This document shows positions 35,451 to 46,619 of a stretch of 64,000 nucleotides of DNA, piece by piece; position 1 is the stretch's first letter; each line of letters begins with the position of its first letter. The notes beneath the pieces were generated by a model. It saw nothing but the letters and a program-made list of their open reading frames with translations. It was not told the DNA's origin and ran no database searches. This DNA is from Polytrichum commune (Eukaryota > Streptophyta > Polytrichopsida > Polytrichales > Polytrichaceae): contig OX485809.1 in the NCBI GenBank assembly GCA_950295325.1, positions 15,996,001 through 16,060,000 on the forward strand, in the 5' to 3' direction. The position numbers and the translations under genes were made by a program.

Positions 35451-36659
35451 CTCGGGGGGTCACTTCCTCTTGTGTTATGTAATCATGTGCATACAAAGGG
35501 TATTTTTATGGGGGCTCTTTACCTCCGCATTTGGATTTTAGGAAACCCTTTAAGTAGAAAAAAAAGAACTTCGCCAAATATTCAACACCCTATAGGTAAT
35601 TATAAAAGAAAACCTAGACTATTTCAAATGATTCTAAATCACTTATAAATGATTTATTTACTCGTTTTGTACGAAGGCAAACTTAAGACTCCAATATGGC
35701 ATGGTGTATATCCACGTTGCTATATATTGGTGAAAGAAGAGTGTACACATTATAACCTAATCGTTCAATTTTCATTCATTTTGCATGTATTATATGTGAA
35801 TATACTCATTTTATTTTAAAGGAGATCCCTTTATTATTTTTATCATACTAATTTCTTTCTACCTCAAACCTAAAGTGAGGGTCTTCCCCTTATGATAAAT
35901 TATATATAATCACATGTTTCGCAATTTAAGTAGGCTATTGTAGATCCAAAGTTTCTATAATTTTTCTTGCCAATGATTAAAAAACACCCTATAGTTGTTC
36001 TCACGTGGTTTCTACGTTTCGGCCAGTCACCCCCCTTGGGGAGGTCACTCCCTCTTTTATTAATGCATAAACGTGTGCTTGGGACCTATTTATTTTGTAG
36101 AGAAGATTATAAGGTATGGTATTTTTCAAAATAAAGGTAATTTCTTGTAATCTAATACACCCTATCAGTAATTATAAATTTTTGGGGGAATCATTTAAAA
36201 ATACCCTATTTTACTTATACCATCAAAGTATATTTAAAAGAAGATTGCAAATCAAATAATGCATTGAAATTTTCCCTCCCGGCACGTAGGTAGAGAACAT
36301 TAACTCCACATTGGATGCGTTGGTTCAATTACGTTCAAACCAAGCAGCCTGCAAAGTCACCATCCAAGTTTTTTCGACAAAAATTCACCTCTTTTCACCC
36401 ACTAGCACAGACCCTATCCTAGACCCGCCACCCCTAGTAATTATTTCCATGTTATTTTATATGTACAAATTAGATAAAAGAGGCCATTACATGTGATGGT
36501 ATTTTACATGTAAACATATATTATTATTCTAAAACCCCCTATGTTATATGTACATTTTTTGCAAAAGTTATCCACAATGAATACATATTGGATCCTATTT
36601 TTTTATGGCACGTTGTTTTACAATTTTCGCTAGTGACCTCCCGGAGTCACCCCCCCGAG
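35451..36659 (+). mobile_element. Head-to-tail dimer of a CTCGGGG-ended TIR element
   Basis: The outer ends CTCGGGGGGTCACTTCC and GGAGTCACCCCCCCGAG are inverted. They are flanked by an 8-bp duplication with one mismatch (GTCGAGTG at 35,443-35,450; GTTGAGTG at 36,660-36,667). In the centre (36,023-36,051) a right-type end, CCAGTCACCCCCC, is joined through TT to a left-type end, GGGGAGGTCACTCC. The two halves (about 585 and 620 bp) also share interior phrases in direct order, such as CACCCTATAGGTAATTATAA against CACCCTATCAGTAATTATAA. No transposase. Confidence 0.72.
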
Positions 36660-36667
36660 GTTGAGTG

Positions 36668-37434
36668 ACCAAGGTTTCTGAGTTGATGCAATTCAAAAAA
36701 AGCAATAGGCTAGAGAAAAAGGTAGGAAGAGGCATAAAGGCATGCGATGGACGTGACTCCTATCCAAGTTGACAAGCTATAGCCATGCAAATCATCTTCC
36801 ATGCATAATCTCTTTGCCATTGTGTTAGCCTTCCGACATTCTCTCCCCCTATGCCAAGACATCTACCTCTTTATAGACAAACCTCAACAACATCTATGAT
36901 ATATGCAATCCTACGTCCCAACGGAACCACCCTGACCAACTCCTCCTTTAAAGAATTATACAACTTGTCAGCAACACCATACAAAAATTCATATCCAAAA
37001 AGTTAGAGCCCATGACAACATTTGGCAATGAAATTGTGGACAACCTTGCCAAATAGGGGTCCACCCTTCCCATAGTTTGCCCCGTATCCATTATACATAC
37101 AACCCATGCCACCTATTACTGGTGGCACTCCACATCCACCTCCATAGGCCATGATGGCTTTATTAGGAATCTCAAAAGATCCATATTAAAACACCATATC
37201 CAGGTACAAAGCACACATGCTAGAGAAAATTTCCCCTATATGGATAAATGGTTGGGCAATGGCAATATTAGCCAAGCCCAATCCAATGCATTTTGGACAT
37301 TTTCATGGATTACAAACACACAAATCAATCGAGTCTTCAAGTTTCATTATGCACAATATATGGCAAACCTTTAAACACACATATTTTGGCCAAACATGTA
37401 TCCCAACATCCACTACACTCTTTGCCCCCTTAGA
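36668..37434. other. Intergenic stretch, no gene recognised
   Basis: No coding sense. The right part may already belong to the retrotransposon below, whose left boundary is uncertain. Confidence 0.4.
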
Positions 37435-37774
37435 GAAATCAGCACATGGCCCCATCTCCTATCTAAAAGCACAAACCATTACATCCAAAGTTTACAAATC
37501 TTCAAACACAACAAGATGGTATTGGAACTCAATAGGACTAGAGATGAGATTGCACACACATATTACATACACAAAGGCATGTGAACAATGCTTGGGGCAA
37601 AATAATCATCCTCACCCCTTGCCTTGCCCTTTATTGCTCATTATAAACTTTGTTCTCACAAAAATATGAGATAATTCTTCTCCTATTACGGATCAACCTT
37701 GTAGGCTTTAACAACCTCATTCTTTCTAGTATAACATTTCTATGACTACAAGCAATCTAATGCTCCACCTTCAA
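37435..37774 (-). repeat. 3' LTR of the copia element (approximate)
   Basis: About 265 bp (37,508-37,774) aligns with 42,050-42,312. Shared phrases include CCTTGCCTTGCCCTTTAT, ACAACCTCATTCTTTCTAGT and AATCTAATGCTCCACCTTCA. The right edge ends in ACA, so the LTR begins TGTTGAAGGTGGAGC on the element strand. The left edge is uncertain because this copy appears to hold an insertion relative to the other. Confidence 0.7.
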
Positions 37775-37958
37775 CACTCCCACTTTGCAAGTAGTCAAAG
37801 ACTTGTAATACTATTGAGTTTCTTAGTTTTTCAACCCTATATAGTGAGTTTCTAACATTGCCCATAAGTTTCTCCATGTTATGCCTTATTGCTTCACTCC
37901 AACACAAAGGACCTTCGAATAATATCACATTGGCCCGTTCCTCACCATGTTGAGGCAA
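37746..37958 (-). pseudogene. Frame crossing from copia interior into 3' LTR
   Basis: A minus-strand frame that reads SEAIRHNMEKLMGNVRNSLY. It may be the remains of the sequence just before RT (where copia polyproteins read like W-x-x-A-M-x-x-E), but the match is weak and the frame ends in the LTR. Confidence 0.25.
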
Positions 37959-38015
37959 AATGTGGTTCTTCCATCATTCTCCAAGTGGTCTCCACTTTCA
38001 CATGGGATATCACCG

Positions 38016-38315
38016 TTACTCACCAAATCCTTCAATAATGACGTTGTCGTTTACGGGTCCTACTCGTGGCTCTCTGATTGCAACTCCATTACCTTCCACT
38101 TGCTCATTGTTAGTTACAAATTGTCCACCGTCATCAAACAACAACGATTTGGAAGATTTGTCCACCACCACCACTACCACTGTAGGGCCTTCATTTCTCC
38201 CACTTGGATGCATCTCTAAATCATTTCTAATGCTCCCACTATCTTCCATAAACACAACATATGTATGTTTTATAATTTTCTTTGTTTCCAAACACATCAA
38301 TATATACGCATTCAC
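38016..38315 (-). pseudogene. Copia integrase-RT linker relic
   Basis: The minus-strand frame contains VVFMEDSGSIRNDLEMHP, corresponding to the S-R-D-V-x-F motif that follows the integrase in copia polyproteins. Then comes a serine/asparagine-rich, charged linker. It is interrupted upstream by shifts. Confidence 0.5.
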
Positions 38316-38764
38316 AACTTTGCAATATCTGATAAATATGCATTTGGTTTATTTTGCATCGAGTTTGCCCCTCTTTTTCTCCGGAACTATTGCATATGCA
38401 AGGCTTCCAAACACACACATATGTGCAATGCAATGCCTCCTTATGATTCACGTAACTTCATGTGTAATGGAGTGTAAGACCATTGTCGAACATCGATTTA
38501 GTGTATAAATCATATTTGGCACCGCTTCCACCCAAAGCCATTTTTTGAGTTTTTGAGCTTTAAGCATACGCTTTGCCAAAGCAACAACGGTTCAATTTGC
38601 ACACTCCACTGGTCCAATGTCTTGAGGTATGCTCTCAATATCATGTACCATAAAAACAAAAATTCAATTTCCTTAAAAATGGAGTCCCCTTTGCTCATCC
38701 ACCGAAATGCTTTAATTTTGTGCTCTAATTGCATTTCTACAAATGCTTGAAATTCCTTAAACCT

Positions 38765-39030
38765 CTAAAACCACTTTCCTTTGGATCTCATTATGTAAAC
38801 ATTTACTTTCATCAAAAAATCATCAGCAAAAGTAACAAAATATTTTGCCCCTCCCATTGACATATTCCTCATAGGGCCATAAACATCTGAATGCACTATA
38901 TCCAAGGGTTTGATTGCTTGCCTCTCCGTATCGTTGTCCCACTTCACCACATATTATTTAGTCTCCGTGCATGCTTCGCAAACTAATGTAGAGGTAGGAC
39001 GAGAAGTTTTACCTAGGTTCATGCTCCTCA
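38765..39030 (-). pseudogene. Copia integrase core relic
   Basis: The frame reads PLDIVHSDVYGPM, then GGAKYFVTFADDF and VYIMRSKGK. The first two aspartates of the D-D-E catalytic triad are visible, in HSD and FADD. Just upstream a CEACTETK phrase (about 38,955-38,985) matches the C-x-x-C half of the HHCC zinc-binding domain. It is separated from the core by an in-frame stop. Confidence 0.75.
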
Positions 39031-39182
39031 CCATGCTTTGTACTGCGTAAATGTTCCTTACAATCAAATTTCCGGGTTGGCGGTGCCAAAACTCCGCTAG
39101 ACCGCCTCACGCACGTGAACGCATGAAGTTGGCCGCATTTGCTGCACATACTTCCTTGAAGGTTATTTGGTACGAATTACCT

Positions 39183-39503
39183 TCACATCAAGCTATTGCA
39201 ACCACATCGTTGTTTGCATCTCCCACATTGCATTCGTTTCCATGAAATTGCACCTTCATCCCCTTCAAATAAAAATTTGCTCACTGAGAGCAAGTTGGCT
39301 TGCAACTTGGGCATGCAAAGCACATCCATGATGCAAATTCTAGTTGTTTTGCCTCTCATTTTAACTCCCATGACAATAGACCCCATTCCAACGGCTGCGG
39401 CTATGCTATCCTCATCCAAATACACATTGTGTGGAGAAAATACCTTGTAGGTGTCAAATGCCACCCTATGCAAAATCATGTGCTTTGTGGCTCCCAAAAC
39501 CAT
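39183..39503 (-). pseudogene. Copia aspartic protease relic
   Basis: The frame reads GATKHMILHRVAFDTY, then NVYLDEDS, AVGMGSIVMGVKMRG, and DVLCMPKLQANLLSVSKFL, the usual order for a copia protease. The catalytic triad D-S-G is damaged: at 39,489-39,514 the sequence runs directly from a W-L-like reading into G-A-T-K, so the D and S codons are lost together with a base. It could not have been active. Confidence 0.75.
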
Positions 39504-39593
39504 GATTCATTTGTAAATGCTCCCGTAATGCACTTTGTGCCGTGCTACAAATGCAATTTTGTGCTTGTCCTTTGCCATAATGTTCTTTTTGTA

Positions 39594-39851
39594 TCAAAAT
39601 TGTGCCATATGGCTTGGTTTGCTTCAATAGAAGCATGTCCTTATGCTTTGCTGCAAAGATGGATCGCCTGCTTTACTTTGTTTTGACACTATTGCTGCGT
39701 TTTTGCATTGGGGCTCCTTCTCCTTGCCCTTTGACATTTCGTGCATCAAACGTGTTGTCACGTATTCCATCGTCAAATCATTTATCAACATCGTTTTCAA
39801 GGCGGTGTTCAAATACTTGTACGACGTTGGCAAACTTTCGAGCAATGTCAT
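39594..39851 (-). pseudogene. Copia gag C-terminal part with stop-mutated zinc knuckle
   Basis: The frame reads TLLESLPTSYKYLNTAL, then LTMEYVTTRLMHEMSKGKE, matching the second half of copia gag. It is followed by a CCHC zinc knuckle (39,594-39,635). The knuckle keeps the exact C-x2-C-x4-H-x4-C spacing, but its second and fourth cysteine codons are TGA. Confidence 0.8.
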
Positions 39852-39961
39852 AACAATGACTTATTTCCGCACAGGTACCTTCAAATACGCAAATTGATTC
39901 GCAAACGCTTTGATCTTATTAACGTGGTCCAACAAATCGTCCTCCTCTTGCATATTGCAAG

Positions 39962-40360
39962 TTAAAAACTTGCGGCGAACAAAAAGGATGTTGGACAAAT
40001 TCTTCGTTTGATGATTGTTGCAAAAGGTTTTTCACGCCTCTGTGGGCCCTTGCAACTCTTGATGTGCGTAAGTTGGTTGTCTGCCATGTTGAGGCTGATG
40101 ATAAACATAGTTTTCTTGACGTGTCTTTGGTACTCTTTCAATATTTTGGGATCCGCATCGGAAGGTGATATCTTCTCAGTGCTGTCCACAATGTTCCAAA
40201 GGTTCATGGACGCTAAAATCATTTCCATTTTGAACTTCCAAAGGCTAAATTTCTCTCCATGGAACTTGTCCATGACTCTTGCCCCTTCGCTATGAAGATA
40301 TGTTATATTTCGCTCAAAGAATGAGTTTGTAAGCTCAAAACTTTTAAATAAGATCTTCAC
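39962..40360 (-). pseudogene. Copia gag N-terminal relic
   Basis: The frame contains KFHGEKFSLWKFKMEMILAS, then LWNIVDSTEK and NMADNQLTHIKSCK, the landmarks of the copia gag (UBN2-type) domain. The reading frame is lost near 40,030 before the second gag segment. Confidence 0.8.
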
Positions 40361-40740
40361 CTCAAAGAAAACTTAGGACACTTAAATTATTCAAATAAAA
40401 TTTACTTCACCTCAAATATGCCTTACACTTTCAAATACCTCAAGTCAAATTTTCTCCACCTCAAGAGAAGTCTAAAGACACTCAAATCACTCAAACAAGA
40501 TTTAATTCATCCCAAATGTACCTTACACTCTTAAATACATGAAGTCAAATCCTCTACACCTCAAAAATAAGTCTTAAGACACTCAAATCACTCAAGCAAG
40601 ATCTTCTTCACCTTAAACGTGCCTTTTGTTCTCAAATACATCAAATCAAATCCTCTAAATCTCAAGAGAAATATTAAGACACTTAAATCACTCAAACCAG
40701 ATCTTCTTCACAACAAATGATTAGCTTTATACTTCAAATA
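40340..40740 (-). repeat. ~100-bp tandem repeats in copia leader
   Basis: Four units; the phrase AAGACACTCAAATCACTCAA (or near variants) starts at about 40,375, 40,475, 40,576 and 40,676, a period of 100-101 bp. They lie between gag and the 5' LTR. Confidence 0.8.
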
Positions 40741-41389
40741 TGCTTTCCAACAGTCAAATCACTCAAAACACTTATATATATACGCTTCTCTTGAGCTCAA
40801 ATGACTAGCCTATCTCTTAAGTCAGCATTTCAACACTTAAATGACCAAGTCAAATCATTCCAAACTCCAAATGAACCTTCTTGCCTTCAAACATTGTGGT
40901 CCCACTCCAATCCAATAAAATAAGGTCCATTTGGATTCAAAAATGCTCTTGTGGTGTCAAATGGACTTTTACACTTTCAAATTATTCAAGTCAAATCTAA
41001 TTCACAACAAGTAAGAGCTTTTGCTTTCAAATATGTCCTAGAATTATCACATCATTCAAGTCAAATATTTTTCATCTCAAATGAGTTCACTTCCTCTCAG
41101 AAGTGTCTAAAGACACTCTAACTACTCAAATCAAGTCTTTCACACCTCAAATGATTTCATTTGCCCTCAAATGTTAGAATGGACTTTTTAATCAATCAAA
41201 TTAGAGTTTGTATCATTCAAATAAATGCATTTTTTCCCAAATGTGTTTTTTGCACTCTTCAATCACTTAAGTAAGATGCTTTTGCTCTCAAATCACATTC
41301 AATGCACTCATATAAGCATCTCTACATTCTAGGGATTCAAACAACACTTCTTTCAACTCAAAACACTTTGAATGGTTCCAAACAAGCCT
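40741..41389 (-). repeat. Degenerate CTCAAAT-rich part of copia leader
   Basis: The same vocabulary as the flanking arrays (CTCAAATCACT, TCAAGTCAAAT) without a stable period; probably eroded repeats. Confidence 0.5.
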
Positions 41390-41850
41390 TTCAACACTCA
41401 ACCCTCACAAATAAACCTTTAGATCTTCAAAACAGTCAAATCATATTCTTTTGAATTCTAAACACCTCCAAACCTCCCAAGTAAGCCCTTAAACACTCAA
41501 AATGCTCAAGTCACATGTTTTGAAGTCTAAACACCTCCAAACCTCACAAATACATCCTTAAACATTCAAAATACTAAGGTCAAATGCTTTTGAACTATAA
41601 ACACCTCCAAACCTCTCAAATAAGCTTCTCTACACTCAAAACACTCAATTCACATCTTTTTGAAGTTTAAACACCTCTTAACTTCTCAAATGAACTTCAT
41701 CATATTCAAAACACTCAAGTTAGATCCTTTGGAAGTCTAAACATCTCCAAACCTCTCAAATAAATTTCTCCACACTCAAAACACTTAAGTTAGATGCTTT
41801 GGAAGTCTAAACACCTCCAAACCTCTTAAATAAGCCTCTCAACCTTCAAG
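41390..41850 (-). repeat. 70-bp tandem repeats in copia leader
   Basis: Six units with the phrase AACACCTCCAAACCTC at 41,461, 41,529, 41,599, 41,669, 41,739 and 41,809, spacings 68, 70, 70, 70 and 70 bp. Confidence 0.85.
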
Positions 41851-42019
41851 GCTCACAAGTCAACACTCTTTGCATCAAACAAACTTTTAAGCAAAAACAA
41901 TACACAAAGAAACATTTACAACAACCAAATGCACTCTTGGACAACTCCAACACTCCGAAGCTCCAAAACGCCAACCCCTTAAGATCCATTGCGCAACCTC
42001 AAAGCAATCAAATCTGTAG

Positions 42020-42312
42020 ACACTTCACTTGCATGCGTGGGCCCATAACCTATTGAAAATCAATAAGACTAGAAATGAGAATGCACAAGCAAGAACACAT
42101 ACACAAAGGCATTTGAACAATGCTTGGAGTGAAATGGTCATTATCACCCCTTGCCTTGCCCTTTATGGCTCATTTTCAACTTCGTTCTCACAAACAATAT
42201 GGGAAAACTCTTCTGCTACTACAGATTGGCCTTGTAGGCTTATTACAACCTCATTCTTTCTAGTATTACATTTCTATGACTATGAGCAATCTAATGCTCC
42301 ACCTTCAACAAA
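42020..42312 (-). repeat. 5' LTR of the copia element (approximate)
   Basis: The copy of the LTR at the right end; its homologous core is 42,050-42,312. The edge next to AAAAT at 42,313 is the outer boundary. The inner boundary is approximate. Confidence 0.7.
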
Positions 42313-45300
42313 AATGTATTTAATTCTACATGACTTAAGAGGATTTGGCGGTCTCAAAGTTGAAGTTCTCAAGTTTTGGCTGCTAGTGAATCCCCCCTCC
42401 TTTTTCCCACCCCCCGATGATTTGGATGATGGTATTGATGAGGAAGTCCAATAAATAGGTTTTTTTGAATATAATTAGATTACACGTGTGTGTGAACTTG
42501 AATCCTCAACTTTAGAGTTCAAATGCCTATTCTAGAGGTGGTCAAAGTTCATTGACTGGATGATGAGTGTTTCTTACCATGAGCTTGAATGCCAACTATA
42601 AAGCATGTTTGGTTTGGGGCGTTGCCAACACAAGGTACCTACTAAATATGGCTTATCTTGCAACACAAAACACCCACAAGCATGAAAATTTTCATCCTCT
42701 ATCAAGTCTTAGTTAATAAGCATCACCTTTTACATAGCTTCAAAAATCTTTTGGAGTGTCTATTTCCTTCAAATTAGAACGAAATTGAACGAGATGTGCA
42801 CTTATTCAATTAATTTTTTGCATATTGAACATTAAAGAAATCCCCATGTTGAGTATATGAAGACGTGAAGTGGCTCCATGATGGCTTCTCTTCTCAAGAA
42901 AGGTCCAGTGGGACTCTCAAGTTGGGCAATAAAGGGATGAAGGACCATGGTTTTTTTCAATTTTTTCGTCAAGTGGCAAAGCATGTATTTCACCTTCCAC
43001 GGAAAATTTGTTTTGTATATCACATTGGATACTTCAATGGAATCATATACTTCTCATCTTCACCATAGTTGACAAAGTTCGACAATTTGAATAGGAGACA
43101 AACATCATTGAATATTTATGATCAAGCATTTGGAGATGATAAACAATACCAATAGCTTCACAGGAAAATTAACCAACTTGTGAAAAGCCTTAGTGTACAC
43201 TTATCTCATCCCCATTATTCATACCACCCTATTGATTTGTACAAAACTAAATGGAACAATACCAATCCTGTATATGTATACTATGTAAGCCAAAAATCTC
43301 ATTGACTATACGTTTGTACATCCACATGGTACTGTACGGGCTACATTGAGGTTCCTCCCCAAGGAATGAGTTTATTTGGAAAGTAAAGACAGTATGAAGA
43401 TTCTTTATGTAATTTAGGCAACCTTAATCATGGACCTTCTTTTAGACTTCAAGTAACAAGAGGATGACATTGACTCATCCTACGTGGAGGAGGGTGATGC
43501 CACCGTAATCCACATGGAAGACGGTAACTTAGGTGGTAAGTAACTCAAGATGGAACTTGACAAACTCATGAATCCTCTCTTCTTGAACCAAAACCCAACC
43601 TTCCTTCAAATTTCTGTAAAGAGGGAATGAAAGTATGTAGAAGATAATTATGAATGGATTTACAAAGTTTTTTTTTTTCCCTTTTTTTTTCTTCCAAAAT
43701 TCATGATTTTTTTACCATGCCCCGCCCTCCAAATTGATCTAATGAATTGGAAGTAGTCAATGCACCTTGGACCGTTGTTGAAATTGGTATATGTCCCGAA
43801 TGGTTCCGGTTGTTAGGCTTAGATGTAAAGTCATTTATGTGGCTTAGACAAACAAAATGCCAAAAAAATGACTTGACCTCATTTGAAATGACACGTCGAC
43901 TAGATTGGAAGTGCATTTCATGTGCTTGTCTTATTCTAGAGTCAAAGTCCACATGGGGGTGGCCCTAATTCCCATATATCCTTGTATTAATCCACATAAT
44001 CGTACATGTAGGCCCAATTTAGGAATCATAAACCCACTCCACATGCTCACTCTATGGACCTACCCCACAACAACAATGACGTACCCCTCTACCTAAGTAA
44101 CATGGCGGCTTCAATACTCATATTGAAGATCTTTTGATTACTAATGTGAACGTATGTTAAATTTGGTTTATTTTCTCTTCACCCACTTCATAGGTGATAT
44201 GAAACATGCGATTATCTTAGAGTGCATAATTTTTCATTTTTACTTGTGCCAGAATGTGGGATTGAAGAGGGTCTCGACCATTATAGGATTAACATGTGAC
44301 AAAACTTGAGAGGAAAAATAATTAATTTCTATTGAAATAAAGAGCTCATTGCAGTAGTGTCAGTTCATGAGCAAATCCCAATCATGCATGTAGTCATTTG
44401 CCTCATTGTAATATTTGGAGCTCCTATGAGTGTCTTTTGCATTATCAACTTAATGAAGATTCTCATGCTCATTAAGTCCCCCAATCATGTTTACTATCGA
44501 ACCTAAAATGGTTAGTGTATTTTGAACACATGGTTCATTCTCTTTGAAACACAACTATTGTGTGTGTCTATTTCTGAATCCTCACGTAACCACATTCCAC
44601 TCAATAGAGGTGTTTGGATTATTGTTAAGTTAGAATTAGGCATGTCTACCTCATATTCATGGCATGTTTCAATAGAATACATCTAGGATTTGCATGCTTT
44701 CACTAGTAAAATCGTTTGATAGATTTAAGTTAAGGACCCGAAGTTTGGTCCAATGGAATACTATTGAAATGAATTAACATAACTTGGGAGTGTGACCCCC
44801 CCCCCAATAAAACAAAAATAAATAAAATCCTTTTAATTATAGGTATTGTGAACCCTAGTTCCTTGCAGAAGGAGAGAGATGTAGGGGCCTATGAATGAAG
44901 ATAACTGATTGCATGTTACAGATGAAGCGGTTTGAGCTTGAGAGATAACTGGTTGAAGTTGAAGACTTCAGGAAAATTACCACACTTTTGAGAGGAATCT
45001 ATGGAATATACCTCAAATTAATGAAGAAAAGCCAAAAGATCACACCATGTCCGGTTGGACTTGGAAACACTAGGATCTCGACCGATTATGTCCAAAAACC
45101 TTCCTAGACACGGGTAGGGGCACAAAGAAACAAAGGTAGCATTTATTGCTAGTGAGAAGCAAGACTAGTTCCATTGTTGACATGAATGAGTAAGATTCTC
45201 ACACCTTATTCCTTCTAAAAGAAAGATACAATAGTGAGAGTGCGACAAGTATATGTTGTCATGTTGATAGACAATGGCAATGCATGTTTGGAGACCCCCA

Positions 45301-46084
45301 TTGCATCTCCGTATTTGGATTCAAGAGTCCCTACAAGGACCGTGTTTTTACCTTAACGAATGACACTCTCGAAATTAATGAAAAGAAATCCTCCGCATCA
45401 TAATAACATTGGTTTTCATAGTGATTAATTCAACCACATCAAAATGCAACCTTGAATCAATTCCTACCCACCAAACATAGGGTTACAATTTTCATCTTTT
45501 GTTTCTAGGTTTTATAGTTGCTTGATTGAATTATGAGTTGACTCATGGTGAATTAATGAATAACGAAATGTAAAGAGTTATTAAATGGTCTTGATGAATG
45601 ATATGTGTTGGCACTAACTCTAGTAATTGTTAGTATTTGCATCTTAAGACGGAGTTGAACTCGAGATGGCACATTGTAATTTGTTTCTGGAGGATTCTTC
45701 CTCTTCCTAAAATTAGAATAAGTTTTATGACAAGAGCCTAGTAATGAGAGACTTGGATGCACTTTTTAAACATGTAAAGACCTTGCTATATTTCTTGTCT
45801 TGTGGCCAACATGTTATTTATAAAAGACCTTAACTAATACAAATTAGTTTGATAAAACTAAAAATTTACTTGGCCAATGAGATCAAAACTTCGTATTATA
45901 CAACTTGTCACCTACTACAAAGAGGAAATGAAAATACAGCCAATGTGACATCAACAGTTAAGAGATATGTGTGGAGTATATAAATTAGAGTGAAGGTAAA
46001 CCATATGTGAAGCTCAAGGCTCGTATTTTGTGTTACATAAACTTTGCTCCAACCTCCAACTTGAGGAATGCAAATTCTGCATAA
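42313..46084. other. Intergenic stretch with one repeat G copy
   Basis: No gene recognised. A repeat G copy lies at 44,918-45,112, and a run of C is at about 44,798-44,808. Confidence 0.45.
44918..45112 (+). repeat. Dispersed repeat G, copy 2
   Basis: Parallels 15,250-15,450 phrase by phrase: ACAGATGAAGCGGTTTGAGC, GAAGACTTCAGGAAAA, GGACTTGGAAACACTAGGAT and GACCGATTATGTCC. Confidence 0.6.
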
Positions 46085-46462
46085 CTACACTAAATATGAT
46101 ATTTAGTGTCACCAAATTCTAATTGTCTTGCTCAATACTAATTGTAAACCGCGGTATAGTGTTACCAACACTAGATGTTAACCCAACATTATTTGTCACT
46201 ACTTGTAAATATTTTTTGGGATTATAGAATTACAGTGTTCCAATTATTGTCACTTACCAAGTGAGTTTTCTTCTAAATTTCAATCATCCATGACTATACT
46301 GAATCACAAGTTGCTGACAAGAGAAGGAAGGGTTTTGGGCAATGGATAAACTCATCCATCATCCATGATAGTATTTGTAAAGTTATTCATAAGAAGTGTC
46401 ATCCAAAAAGTTACCATAGTGACACTATATACCATAGGACACTAAATATCATATTAGTGTAG
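46085..46462 (-). mobile_element. Miniature element type A, copy 3 (reverse)
   Basis: Begins CTACACTAAATATGATATTT and ends ATATTAGTGTAG, with the type A interior in reverse orientation. This copy has TA on the outside of ACTACAC...GTGTAGT, so a 2-bp TA target duplication is possible, but the other copies do not confirm it. Confidence 0.8.
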
Positions 46463-46619
46463 TTACTCTTGTAAGTCGGGTTACTCTTTGATATTTTACG
46501 AGCATTTCCAACTGAAATTACAAGTCTCCTTATGTTGGCTTGGTAAATTAAGCTTAAGTATTTCCTCACCCCTCACCCTTCTTGGGGTTGTGTGATTCCA
46601 TGGCGTGCACCCTAGAGAA

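Larger units (their letters stand above)
37435..42312 (-). mobile_element. Decayed Ty1/copia LTR retrotransposon lacking RT and RNase H
   Basis: Two direct repeats (long terminal repeats) bound minus-strand relics of gag, zinc knuckle, protease, integrase and an integrase-RT linker, in the gag-PR-IN order that defines Ty1/copia. The 5' LTR is at the right end. After the integrase C-terminal region only about 0.9 kb remains before the 3' LTR, so the roughly 2 kb that should encode reverse transcriptase and RNase H is deleted. All frames carry stops or shifts. The 5' leader between LTR and gag is about 1.6 kb and consists largely of tandem repeats. I found no primer-binding site or target duplication with confidence, so the outer left boundary is approximate. 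Confidence 0.8.

Noticed and set aside
37217-37669. 150-codon + strand frame near the retrotransposon
   Set aside because: It runs into the LTR and is antisense to the element; no protein character.
38239-38508. Overlapping plus-strand frames at 37,960-38,508
   Set aside because: Antisense to the copia linker and integrase relics.
44790-44812. GTGTGACCCCCCCCCCC as an end of a G-run element
   Set aside because: Resembles a terminus, but no partner end or duplication could be found on either side.
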